A stretch of DNA of 64,000 nt, taken from assembly GCF_009208735.1 (NCBI RefSeq), contig NZ_WFLJ01000010.1:62001-126000 (forward strand), in the 5' to 3' direction. Source of the stretch: Janthinobacterium rivuli. GTDB taxonomy: Bacteria; Pseudomonadota; Gammaproteobacteria; Burkholderiales; Burkholderiaceae_D. Below are positions 55,217 to 63,433 of the stretch, piece by piece; positions within the stretch are counted from its first letter, which is position 1, and each line of letters begins with the position of its first letter. Made by a program: the position numbers and the translations under genes. The notes below the pieces were generated by a model. The model saw only the letters and a program-made list of their open reading frames with translations. It was not told where the DNA came from and made no database searches.

Positions 55217-58096
55217 ATGCTGCGTGGCCGCCTGCCATTGTCGATATCCGCCGCGGCTGCGCTGACCTTTGCCTGCGGCGTCAGCGTCACGGCCGTGCTG
55301 TTTGCCGCCATCAGCCAGCTCGAATACGACAAGATGAGCCTGAGCCTGCAGCAGCGCGCCGGCGCCAGGGTGGCCGCCATCGAGCAGGGACTCGACGATG
55401 CGGTCGAGGTGCTGACCACGACGAACCAGCTGTTTGCCGCCGTCGTGCCCGTCACGCGCGAACAGTTCCACGACTTCACCACGCCGCTGCTGCAACGCCA
55501 CCCGTTCATCCAGGCCTTCAATTTCCACCGCATCGTGCCGCATGCGCAGCGCGCCGCCTTCGAGGCCGAGCTGCGGCGCATCGTGCCTGATTACGCCATG
55601 ACGGAAATGCGCGATGGCGTCGTCGTGCCCGCCACGCCGCGCGCCAGCTATCTGGTGGTGGACTACCTCGTTCCCTTGCAGGGCAACCGCCCCGCCTTCG
55701 GCCTGAACGTCAGCCCGAACGGCCTGGTGGCGCGCGCGCTGGAACAGGCCATCGTCAGCGGCCAGACCACCGCCACCGGCCTGGTGGCGCTGGCGCAGGG
55801 ACCGCAGCAGGGCTTCGTCATCCTGCGCCCCGTATACCGCCACGGCGTGCCCCTGCAAACGGTGCAGCAGCGGCGCGCGGCGCTGATCGGCGATACGGCG
55901 GCCATCATCCGCGCCGGGGAACTGGTGCAGAAAATCCTCGCCGGCGCCGACCTGCTGGGCGACCCGCAGCTTGAAATCAGCGTCTACGCCGACGCCGGCG
56001 CCGAGCCGCGCCAACTGATCTTCCGGCATGGCCAGGCGCCCGCCGCCGCGGCGGGCGGCGCCTGGGAGTCCCTGCCGCGCTGGCTGCACTTTGCCTACCA
56101 CAGCCATTATGACCGGGCCTTCGCTTCCGCCGGCCGGCCCTGGCATGTGCGCGTGGCGGCCCATCCGCGCCCCTTCCTGGCCGACCATCTGGGTTCCCTG
56201 TTTACCCTGATCATGGGCTTGCTGTTCAGCGCACTGACGGCCGCCTTCGTGCAATCGCTGACGCAGCGCTCGCGCCGCGTGCAGCTGCTGGTGGAGCAGC
56301 GCACGGCCGACCTCAAGCGCAGCAATGAGCTGCTCAGCGCCGACGTGCGGGCGCGCCAGCGCACGGAGCGCGCCTTGCAGGAAAGCGAAAAGCGCTTCCG
56401 CCGCCTGCTGGCCCTGTCCTCGGACTGGTACTGGGAACAGGACGCCAACTTCTGCTTCACCCACATCACCAGCGGTTTCACGGACAAATCGAACATGCCG
56501 CTGGAACGCTTCATCGGCATGACGCGCTGGGAAAACAACCCGGAGATGCGCAATTCGCGCTGGGGCAAGCAGCATATCGCCAACCTGGAAGCGCACCTGC
56601 CCTTTTCCAATCTCGAATATGCGATGCACGACCGCGATGGCCAGCTGCGCTGGTTCAGCATCAATGGCGAACCGCTGTTCAACGAGCTGGGCGAATTTCG
56701 CGGCTACCGGGGCACGGGTTCCGAAATCACGGAACGCAAGCTGGCCGAGCAGAAAATCCAGCACATCGCCCATCACGACGTGCTGACGGGCCTGCCCAAC
56801 CGCGCCCTGCTGCGCGACCGCCTGGCCCAGGCGATGGCCCTGTCACGCCGCAAGAATCGCGCATTGTGGGTACTGTTGATCGACCTCGACCGATTCAAGT
56901 TCGTCAACGACAGCCTGGGCCACAAGGCCGGCGACCTGCTGCTGAAAACCATCGCCGCGCGCTTGCAGGCCAGCCTGCGGGAAAGCGATACGGTGGCGCG
57001 CCTGTCCGGCGATGAATTCGTCGCCATCCTGTGCGAACAGGCGGACGAAGTGCTCAGCGGCGCCGTCGTGCAGCGCGTGATGGATGCTGTGGCGCAGCCG
57101 GTACTGTTGGATGGCAAGGAATTTTTCGTCACCTGCAGCATCGGCGTGGCCGTCTACGACATGTCGCGCTACGACGCCCCCGGCGACGTGACCTTGCATG
57201 GCGAGACGCAGAACCTGATCGAGCAGGCCGACATCGCCATGTACTGCGCCAAGAAACAGGGCCGCAACAACATCAAGTTCTACACGTCGGCCATGAACCA
57301 GGCCACCCTGGAACGCCTGCGCATCGAGACGGCGCTGCGCAACGCGCTCGAACGCGAGCAGTTCGTGCTGCATTACCAGCCGCAGGTGGACCTGGCCAGC
57401 GGGCGCATCGTCGGCGTGGAAGCGCTGCTGCGCTGGCAGCACCCGGACCTGGGCATGGTGGCGCCGCAGCGCTTCATCGCGCTGGCGGAAGATACGGGCC
57501 TGATCGTGCCGATCGGCGCCTGGGTGATGCGCGAAGCATGCGCGCAGGTGAAACGCTGGCATGCGGCGGGACTGGACACCTTGCGCCTGGCCGTGAACCT
57601 GTCGGCGCGCCAGTTCAACGAGCCGAATCTGGTGGCCTCGATCGGCGAAGTGCTGCTGGAAACGGGCTTGCCGCCCGCCTGCCTGGAACTGGAACTGACG
57701 GAAAGCCTGTTCATGCACGACGTGGCGTTGGCCGTCAGCCAGCTGCACGACATGAAGGCACTCGGGGTGCAGCTGTCGATCGACGACTTCGGCACCGGCT
57801 ATTCCAGCTTCGCCTATCTGCGCACCTTCCCCATCGACGTGCTGAAGATCGACCGCAGTTTCGTCGGCGACGTGGCGCGCGACGCGGACGACGCGGCCAT
57901 CGTCGTCTCCATCATCGCCCTGGCGCACAATCTGAAGCTGCGCGTGGTGGCCGAAGGGGTGGAAACGGCCGAGCAGCTCGATTACCTGCGCCGCCATGGC
58001 TGCGACGAAGCGCAAGGTTATTACTTCAGCCACCCGCTGCCGGCGCATGAGGTGGAGGCGCTGCTGCAGGCGGAAGACACGCACGTCATGCCGTAG
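55217..58096 (+). CDS. CHASE-PAS-GGDEF-EAL c-di-GMP signalling protein
   Basis: 959 residues: membrane segment ~8-33, periplasmic CHASE sensor domain (~75-280, containing FNFHRIVPHAQRAAFE), second membrane segment ~328-350, PAS (~390-515), GGDEF (~520-690) with RLSGDEFVAIL (SGDEF, normally still compatible with activity), then EAL (~710-955) with EALLRW, ELELTESLF, SIDDFGTGYSS, LKIDRSFV and AEGVET, all catalytic residues kept. Likely a phosphodiesterase, possibly bifunctional. The stop overlaps the convergent zinc-ribbon gene by 11 bp. Confidence 0.93.
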   Translation: MLRGRLPLSISAAAALTFACGVSVTAVLFAAISQLEYDKMSLSLQQRAGARVAAIEQGLDDAVEVLTTTNQLFAAVVPVTREQFHDFTTPLLQRHPFIQAFNFHRIVPHAQRAAFEAELRRIVPDYAMTEMRDGVVVPATPRASYLVVDYLVPLQGNRPAFGLNVSPNGLVARALEQAIVSGQTTATGLVALAQGPQQGFVILRPVYRHGVPLQTVQQRRAALIGDTAAIIRAGELVQKILAGADLLGDPQLEISVYADAGAEPRQLIFRHGQAPAAAAGGAWESLPRWLHFAYHSHYDRAFASAGRPWHVRVAAHPRPFLADHLGSLFTLIMGLLFSALTAAFVQSLTQRSRRVQLLVEQRTADLKRSNELLSADVRARQRTERALQESEKRFRRLLALSSDWYWEQDANFCFTHITSGFTDKSNMPLERFIGMTRWENNPEMRNSRWGKQHIANLEAHLPFSNLEYAMHDRDGQLRWFSINGEPLFNELGEFRGYRGTGSEITERKLAEQKIQHIAHHDVLTGLPNRALLRDRLAQAMALSRRKNRALWVLLIDLDRFKFVNDSLGHKAGDLLLKTIAARLQASLRESDTVARLSGDEFVAILCEQADEVLSGAVVQRVMDAVAQPVLLDGKEFFVTCSIGVAVYDMSRYDAPGDVTLHGETQNLIEQADIAMYCAKKQGRNNIKFYTSAMNQATLERLRIETALRNALEREQFVLHYQPQVDLASGRIVGVEALLRWQHPDLGMVAPQRFIALAEDTGLIVPIGAWVMREACAQVKRWHAAGLDTLRLAVNLSARQFNEPNLVASIGEVLLETGLPPACLELELTESLFMHDVALAVSQLHDMKALGVQLSIDDFGTGYSSFAYLRTFPIDVLKIDRSFVGDVARDADDAAIVVSIIALAHNLKLRVVAEGVETAEQLDYLRRHGCDEAQGYYFSHPLPAHEVEALLQAEDTHVMP

Positions 58097-58334
58097 GCGA
58101 CGGCGGCACCCTGGCTCCGCGTTCGAGTTCTTCCCAGTCGTCGTCCAGGCCGGCTTGCGCCAGCAGGGAAGCCACATCCGTGGCATGCGCCGGATCGATG
58201 TCCCGCTCCGGATGCGGCCACACGAAATCGCATTCCGTGCAGACGATCACTTGCTGGCCCGTCTTGCGCACCGTGGCGCGCAGCAGGTCGCCATACTCGC
58301 CGCACGTCGGGCATTGCATGCTCTTTTCTTCCAT
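58086..58334 (-). CDS. Small zinc-ribbon protein
   Basis: 82 residues with an N-terminal zinc ribbon formed by CPTCGEYG and CTECDF (two CxxC pairs about 21 residues apart) followed by an acidic helical tail (ASLLAQAGLDDDWEELERG). The length and composition suggest a soluble adaptor or nucleic-acid-binding protein, but no partner can be named. It starts 9 bp downstream of the LysR gene stop in the same direction, which is compatible with an operon. Confidence 0.65.
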   Translation of the reverse strand: MEEKSMQCPTCGEYGDLLRATVRKTGQQVIVCTECDFVWPHPERDIDPAHATDVASLLAQAGLDDDWEELERGARVPPSPTA

Positions 58335-58343
58335 GTCAGGGCC

Positions 58344-59225
58344 TTACAGCTTCTGCTGCAGGAATTCGAGGAAGCAGCTGATGCGCTGCGCCAGCTGCGT
58401 GTTGCGGTAATACACGGCGTGGATCTGCTGGCGGTAGCCGGTATAGAACGGCTGCAGCACCTGTACCAGGCGGCCGGCCGCGATGTCGTCCTTCGTCATG
58501 AAATCGGACAGGCAGACGATGCCCTGGTCGTGCAGGGCCAGCTGGCGCAGGGTTTCGCCGCTGGACGCGGCCAGCGCGGGCACGATCTGCAGGCTGTTGC
58601 CCGCCTCGTGGCGCAGCGGCCACTGATTGCCCAGTTCATATTGCGCAAAGCCCAACAGCGCATGGCCGGACAGCGCTTCCGGGGTGGCCGGGGTGCCGTG
58701 GCGCGCCAGGTAGGCGGGCGTGGCCAGCACGTGCAGCGGGCTGGCACTGAGCGGGCGCGCATGCAGGGTCGAATCGACCAGGGCGCCGATGCGGATGGCG
58801 ATATCGGTGCGGTGCTCGAGCAGGTCGGCGATCTGGTCGTTGCTGGTCAGTTCCAGGCGGATGTCCGGGTACATGGCGCGAAACTCGGCCACGTGGGGCA
58901 CCACGCAATGGAGCATGAAGGGCGAGGCGGCATCGACGGACAGGCGCCCGGCCGGCTTCTGACGGCGGATGCGGATCGACTCTTCCACGTCTTCCATCGA
59001 GGCGAGAATGGCGCGCGCCTTGTCCAGGAACAGCTGCCCCTCTTCCGTCAGTTCCATGCGCCGCGTGGTGCGCGTCAGCAGCGACGTGGCCAGCTTGTCT
59101 TCCAAACGCGACAGGGCGCGGCTGACGCCCGAGGTGGTTTGTCCCAGGTGCACGGCCGCCGCGCTCAGGGTGCCGCTGTCGATGACGGTGACGAAGATTT
59201 TCAGGTCGTCCGAGTTGATGTCCAT
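58344..59225 (-). CDS. LysR-family transcriptional regulator
   Basis: 293 residues. The N-terminal winged helix is DDLKIFVTVIDSGTLSAAAVHLGQTTSGVSRALSRLE, and the C-terminal ~200 residues are the periplasmic-binding-like effector domain (DIRLELTSNDQIADLLEHRTDIAIRIGAL). It belongs to the subgroup typified by AaeR/PtxR-like regulators. ATG 59225 follows AAGGGCAAGA. The effector and targets are unknown; the divergent upstream side holds no gene on the other strand, so no adjacent regulated gene can be pointed to. Confidence 0.9.
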   Translation of the reverse strand: MDINSDDLKIFVTVIDSGTLSAAAVHLGQTTSGVSRALSRLEDKLATSLLTRTTRRMELTEEGQLFLDKARAILASMEDVEESIRIRRQKPAGRLSVDAASPFMLHCVVPHVAEFRAMYPDIRLELTSNDQIADLLEHRTDIAIRIGALVDSTLHARPLSASPLHVLATPAYLARHGTPATPEALSGHALLGFAQYELGNQWPLRHEAGNSLQIVPALAASSGETLRQLALHDQGIVCLSDFMTKDDIAAGRLVQVLQPFYTGYRQQIHAVYYRNTQLAQRISCFLEFLQQKL

Positions 59226-59306
59226 TCTTGCCCTTGTTTCACAGATCAGGGCATTATAATGGATTACAAGCAATAGTCGGCGAGGCTGGCCGGGTTGCGC
59301 GCTACG

Positions 59307-59924
59307 TCAGGCAACGTAGAACAAAATGGCGACAAAATGGCAGCTACTGCCGGCCAGCACGAACAAATGCCAGATGCCGTGGCCATGGCGCAGCTTGTGG
59401 TCGGTGGCGTAGAACGCGATGCCGCCCGTGTAGCACAGCCCGCCCGCCACCAGCCACAGGAAACCGTTCCACTCGAGCGCCGCCAGCAGCGGCTTGATGC
59501 CGATGACGATGAGCCAGCCCATGGCCACGTAAATCACCAGCGAGAGGATGCGCGCGCCTTTCGCGTACACATATTCCTGCACGATGCCGAACAGGGCCAG
59601 GCCCCACACGACGCCGAACAGCGACCAGCCCCACGGCCCGCGCAGGGTCACCAGCATGAAGGGCGTGTAGGTGCCCGCGATGAGCAGGTAGATGGCGCAG
59701 TGGTCGAGCCGCTGCAGCACGGCTTTGGCCTTGCCGCGCACGCTGTGGTACAGGGTGGAAGTGAGGTAGAGCGTCAGCAGCATGGCCGCATATACGCTGC
59801 AGCTGACGATTTTCCAGGCATCGCCCGTGCGGGCCGCCACGACGATCAGGATGACGCCGCCGATGGCCGCCAGCGCGGCGCCCACCGTATGGGAAATGCT
59901 GTTGAACCGTTCACCGTGGTACAT
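59307..59924 (-). CDS. Hemolysin III / PAQR-family membrane protein
   Basis: 205 residues with seven predicted membrane segments. Signatures of the HlyIII/TrhA group: SISHTVGAALA at the N-terminus, STLYHSVRG and RLDHCAIYLLIAGTYTPF in the middle, GIWHLFVLAGSSCHF at the C-terminus. The Ser/His/His/Asp residues correspond to the putative zinc-hydrolase site of PAQR proteins. E. coli TrhA (YqfA) influences membrane energetics. The haemolysin name is historical. The start at 59924 fits the family. Confidence 0.9.
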   Translation of the reverse strand: MYHGERFNSISHTVGAALAAIGGVILIVVAARTGDAWKIVSCSVYAAMLLTLYLTSTLYHSVRGKAKAVLQRLDHCAIYLLIAGTYTPFMLVTLRGPWGWSLFGVVWGLALFGIVQEYVYAKGARILSLVIYVAMGWLIVIGIKPLLAALEWNGFLWLVAGGLCYTGGIAFYATDHKLRHGHGIWHLFVLAGSSCHFVAILFYVA

Positions 59925-60020
59925 GCTTGACCGCCCGCCGCGTTAAAAACAGGCTCATCGTACACGTTTGGGGGAATGGTGGTGGTGCGCATACACCAGG
60001 CGTATTGATACGCAGCAAAG

Positions 60021-60055
60021 TTCCGGGGTCAGACCCGACAGGACTGACCCCGGAA
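60021..60055. repeat. 12-bp inverted-repeat hairpin (REP-like)
   Basis: TTCCGGGGTCAG and CTGACCCCGGAA form a perfect 12-bp stem around ACCCGACAGGA, followed by TTCTT on the plus strand and CTTTGC on the minus strand. It lies 20 bp past the NYN gene stop and may act as its terminator. The CCGGGGTCAG core looks like a repeat element dispersed in related genomes, but only one copy is seen here. Confidence 0.5.
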
Positions 60056-60075
60056 TTCTTGCTTTGGGGCGTCAA

Positions 60076-61569
60076 TCAATCAACTTCGGCCTTCTTGCGC
60101 GCGGGACGGCGCGCCGGCGTCTTGCGTGGCGCCTTGGCGGGCTTGTCTTCGGCCACGACAGGCGCTTCCACCGGCGCCGCTGCGACGACAGGCGCCGCTT
60201 CAACAACCGCTTCCGCCGCCTTCCTGGCCGGCTTCTTCGCCGCTGCCGCCTTGCGGGCCGGCGTGCGCGGCTTGGCCTTAGGCTTCGCTTCGGCGACGGT
60301 TTCCACGATCACCTCGGCTACCGGCTCGGGCACTGGCGCAGGCACGGCTTCGACCGGCGCTGCCTCGACGACCTCGGCGCGCGCTTCGCGGCCGCCATCG
60401 CCATTCTTGCGGCCGCCACGGCCATTGCGGCGCGAACCACGCTTGGCGTTGCCTTCTTCGAGCGCGACCTCGGCCACCGCTTCGGCCACCTCGTGCTGCA
60501 CTTCCGGCTGCGGCGCCGGCGCATACTGCTCGACGACGACGGCTTCCGCGTCGGCCACCGGCACGAAGGCCTGCGGCGCGGACTCGCCACGGCGTTGCTC
60601 GTTCTGCTTGCGGCCGCCCCGGCCATTGCGGCGCGAATCGCGGCGGCTGCCGCCATCGCGGCTGTTGCCCTCTTCCGCCGTCGCGCCGGTCTCGCTGGCG
60701 ACAACGTCGCTGGCGGCTTCCCCGTTCACGGGTGCCGCCACGGGAACCAGGCCGCTGCTGCGGTAGACATAGGCGCCCGATTTTTCATCGCGGCCAAATT
60801 CCAGCAAGCCGCGCGTCTGCGCTTCTTCCAGCAGGTTGCCGAAGGTGCGGAAACCGTAATAGGATTCGCTGAAATCGGGCTTGCGGCGCTTGATCGCTTC
60901 TTTCAGCATCGACGCCCAGATCTTGCCGCTGTCGCCGCGCTCCGAGACCAGCGCGTCGAACGTTTCAACGGCCATCTCGATCGCTTCCGTCTTGCGCGAC
61001 TCGTATTTTTCCTTGCGGCGCACTTCTTCGTCGGCCGAACGCTTCGGTGCTGGCGTGTCGCGCGCGTCGCGCTTGGCGGCCGTGCGGCGGCTTTCGCGCA
61101 CCAGGTCATCGTAGAAAATGAATTCGTCGCAGTTGGCCACCAGCAGGTCGGAGGTCGACTGCTTGACGCCCACGCCAATCACCTGCTTGGCGTTTTCGCG
61201 CAGTTTCGACACGAGCGGCGAAAAGTCGGAATCGCCGCTGATGATGACAAAGGTGTTCACATGGGCCTTGGTGTAGCACAGGTCCAGCGCATCGACGACC
61301 AGGCGGATGTCGGCCGAATTCTTGCCGGACTGGCGCACGTGGGGAATTTCGATCAGTTCGAAGTTCGCCTCATGCATGGTGCCCTTGAAACTTTTATAAC
61401 GGTCCCAGTCGCAATATGCCTTCTTGACAACGATGCTGCCCTTGAGCAACAAGCGTTCGAGGATGGGCTTGATATCGAATTTTTCGTAATTTGCATCTCG
61501 CACGCCGAGCGCGACGTTCTCGAAGTCGCAAAACACGGCCATGCTGAGGTTTTCTGGGGATGACGCCAT
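60076..61569 (-). CDS. NYN-domain/LOTUS (OST-HTH) protein with basic low-complexity tail
   Basis: 497 residues. Residues ~9-155 are a NYN (LabA/DUF88-type) ribonuclease-like domain with acidic site residues in FCDFENVALG, NSADIRLVVDALDL and IISGDSDFSPLV. Residues ~215-275 match the LOTUS/OST-HTH fold (SYYGFRTFGNLLEEAQTRGLLEF), an RNA-binding module. Residues ~280-497 are disordered, with RGG-like blocks (SRRNGRGGRK, twice) and Lys/Pro/Ala stretches resembling the H1-like protein in this window. It is likely an RNA-binding or RNA-processing protein of the cytosol. Confidence 0.85.
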   Translation of the reverse strand: MASSPENLSMAVFCDFENVALGVRDANYEKFDIKPILERLLLKGSIVVKKAYCDWDRYKSFKGTMHEANFELIEIPHVRQSGKNSADIRLVVDALDLCYTKAHVNTFVIISGDSDFSPLVSKLRENAKQVIGVGVKQSTSDLLVANCDEFIFYDDLVRESRRTAAKRDARDTPAPKRSADEEVRRKEKYESRKTEAIEMAVETFDALVSERGDSGKIWASMLKEAIKRRKPDFSESYYGFRTFGNLLEEAQTRGLLEFGRDEKSGAYVYRSSGLVPVAAPVNGEAASDVVASETGATAEEGNSRDGGSRRDSRRNGRGGRKQNEQRRGESAPQAFVPVADAEAVVVEQYAPAPQPEVQHEVAEAVAEVALEEGNAKRGSRRNGRGGRKNGDGGREARAEVVEAAPVEAVPAPVPEPVAEVIVETVAEAKPKAKPRTPARKAAAAKKPARKAAEAVVEAAPVVAAAPVEAPVVAEDKPAKAPRKTPARRPARKKAEVD

Positions 61570-61680
61570 AAGGGTGAATTCTCGCTGATGATAAGGGCGG
61601 ACGGGAAGCGCAACGCCTCCCTTTTCGCCTAGTATATTCGCCCATCCCCCGTTTCGGCGACAACTATCGTGCGCGGCGGC

Positions 61681-62844
61681 CTATTGCGTGCCGCCGGCGG
61701 CGCTGGCGCTGGCGCCGGCGACCGGCCAAACAACGCTTGCATCGACCGAATACAGCTGGCACGGCAGGCTGCTGCGCCGCTGGCACGAAGCGAGCGCGCG
61801 CACATCGGGGCTTTCGCCCTCCTCGGCCCAGCCCCAGGCGCCGCTGGCCGACAGGGCGAAGGCGCGCGGCGCGGTCTTCTCCAGGAAGACGCGGTAGGCG
61901 GCGCGGCCCTGCTCTTCCAGGTAGGGCACGGCGGCGATATCGTCCTGCGGCGCGAAATGCGTGGCGGGCGGCGACGGCGCATCGGCCACGCGGTAGACCT
62001 GTCGCACCGGCATGCCGATGTTCCGCAGGAAGCGCTCGGTGGCGGGCAGCCACACGGCCACCCCATCGCGGCTGCCCAGGGTCAGGTGGGCGTCGCGCTT
62101 GAACAGGCCGTAGGCCAGCAATTGCGCGCGGCCGCCGGAACCGGTAAAGGAATTGAACAGCCGCCGCGCCAGGGCCGGCGGAAAAAACGAATCATTCGCG
62201 CCATACAGCCACAGGCTGGGAATGTGGTTGTAGGCGCCCAGGGTGGCGAATGACTTGGCCAGCGCCCCTTGCCAGTCGCAGCCCGGCATGTCGACGCGCA
62301 GGCCGCCGGAGAAATTGAGCACGCCGCGCACGCCGGGCAGCACCCGGGTGGCCAGCGCCAGCGCCGCCATGCCGCCATACGACTGGCCCGCGACGACGAT
62401 GCGCTGCGGGTCGACCCAGCTCTGGCGGCGCGCATACGCGAGCGCGGCCAGCACGTCGCGCGCCTGGCCCTGGGCGTTGCCCAGCATGTCGCAGCCGGCA
62501 TCGCGGTAGGCGCCCGTCGAGCGCGCAAAGCCGGCGCGCATGGGCAGCATCACCGCATAGCCGCGGCGCACGAATTCGGTGGCCATATAGATAAAGCGCT
62601 CGCGCTGCTGCAGCCTGGCCGGCCCGGCCTGCTTGCCGTGATTCATCAGCAGCAGGGGAAACGGGCCAGGGCCGGCGGGACGGAACACCGTCGTCTCCAG
62701 CGCCTCGCGCAAGCCCTCGCCGGCCGGCACCATGATGACTTGCTCGTTCAGGCGCGCGTCGAGCGGCAGCGGCGAGGGGACAAGCTGGGCTTGCAGGGGC
62801 AGGCAAGGCAGACTGAGCAGCAAACCCGGCACAATGGCGCGCAA
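61681..62844 (-). CDS. Secreted alpha/beta hydrolase (dienelactone hydrolase-like)
   Basis: 387 residues with a signal peptide (LLLSLPCLPLQAQ). Core motifs: oxyanion region MNHGKQAG, nucleophile elbow AGQSYGGMAA (Ser155), Asp in YGANDSFF, His in KRDAHLTLG, i.e. a complete Ser-Asp-His triad. The last ~80 residues are a separate small domain with two Cys (ALASC...LPCQLYSVDASVVW), found in many secreted proteins of this family. Likely a periplasmic or outer-membrane esterase; substrate unknown. It is 111 bp downstream-side neighbour of the NYN gene. Confidence 0.82.
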   Translation of the reverse strand: MRAIVPGLLLSLPCLPLQAQLVPSPLPLDARLNEQVIMVPAGEGLREALETTVFRPAGPGPFPLLLMNHGKQAGPARLQQRERFIYMATEFVRRGYAVMLPMRAGFARSTGAYRDAGCDMLGNAQGQARDVLAALAYARRQSWVDPQRIVVAGQSYGGMAALALATRVLPGVRGVLNFSGGLRVDMPGCDWQGALAKSFATLGAYNHIPSLWLYGANDSFFPPALARRLFNSFTGSGGRAQLLAYGLFKRDAHLTLGSRDGVAVWLPATERFLRNIGMPVRQVYRVADAPSPPATHFAPQDDIAAVPYLEEQGRAAYRVFLEKTAPRAFALSASGAWGWAEEGESPDVRALASCQRRSSLPCQLYSVDASVVWPVAGASASAAGGTQ

Positions 62845-63036
62845 CAGGGGATAAATGGCGGACTCCGTGGATGACTACCCTGCCAGTCTAGACAGCGAAA
62901 TGCCACAGAACAATATGAAAAAATTACGTGATGTACATATTTTTTGCGGCAAGCACCTGCGTGAAAAATTGTTGCCTTGCACCAACCATTTTCCCCGCAG
63001 ACGGGAGTAAACTAAAGACCTTCTGAAGGAGTCGCC

Positions 63037-63408
63037 ATGTCCATATCCGCCCTCACCACCGGCACCTCGGGGCTGACCGCCAACCAGCGCGCGCTGGATG
63101 TGACCGCCAACAATGTCGCCAATGCGAATACGCCGGGCTTCCAGCCGCAACAAGCCGCGTTCCAGGAAGCCAGCCCGGCCGGCACGGGCGTCACCCTCTC
63201 CGTCGAAGGGCGCAAGCTGGCCGCCAGCGAAAGCGTCAGCGGCGCCAACGCGAATGCGGCCAAGGCGGCGGAAAGCCGGCCGAACGGCGTGGGCCTCGCT
63301 TCCGAACTGACGGATAACCTCGTCTACAAGGCCGGTTTTAATTTATCGGCGAACGTCGTCAAGGCCGCCGACCAGGCTTTGGGCAGCCTGATCGACGTCA
63401 AGACTTGA
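63037..63408 (+). CDS. Orphan flagellar rod/hook-like protein
   Basis: 123 residues. The N-terminus ISALTTGTSGLTANQRALDVTANNVANANTPGF is the conserved signature of flagellar rod/hook proteins (FlgB/C/G/E family), with the ANNxANxxTPG core, and the C-terminus ends with a heptad-like helix (FNLSANVVKAADQALGSLID) as in FlgC. The middle is short and Ala/Ser-rich. AAGGAG is 6 nt from the ATG. No flagellar genes adjoin, so it is an isolated paralogue of uncertain role. Confidence 0.75.
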   Translation: MSISALTTGTSGLTANQRALDVTANNVANANTPGFQPQQAAFQEASPAGTGVTLSVEGRKLAASESVSGANANAAKAAESRPNGVGLASELTDNLVYKAGFNLSANVVKAADQALGSLIDVKT

Positions 63409-63433
63409 AGACACCGACTATCGACAAGCTAGT

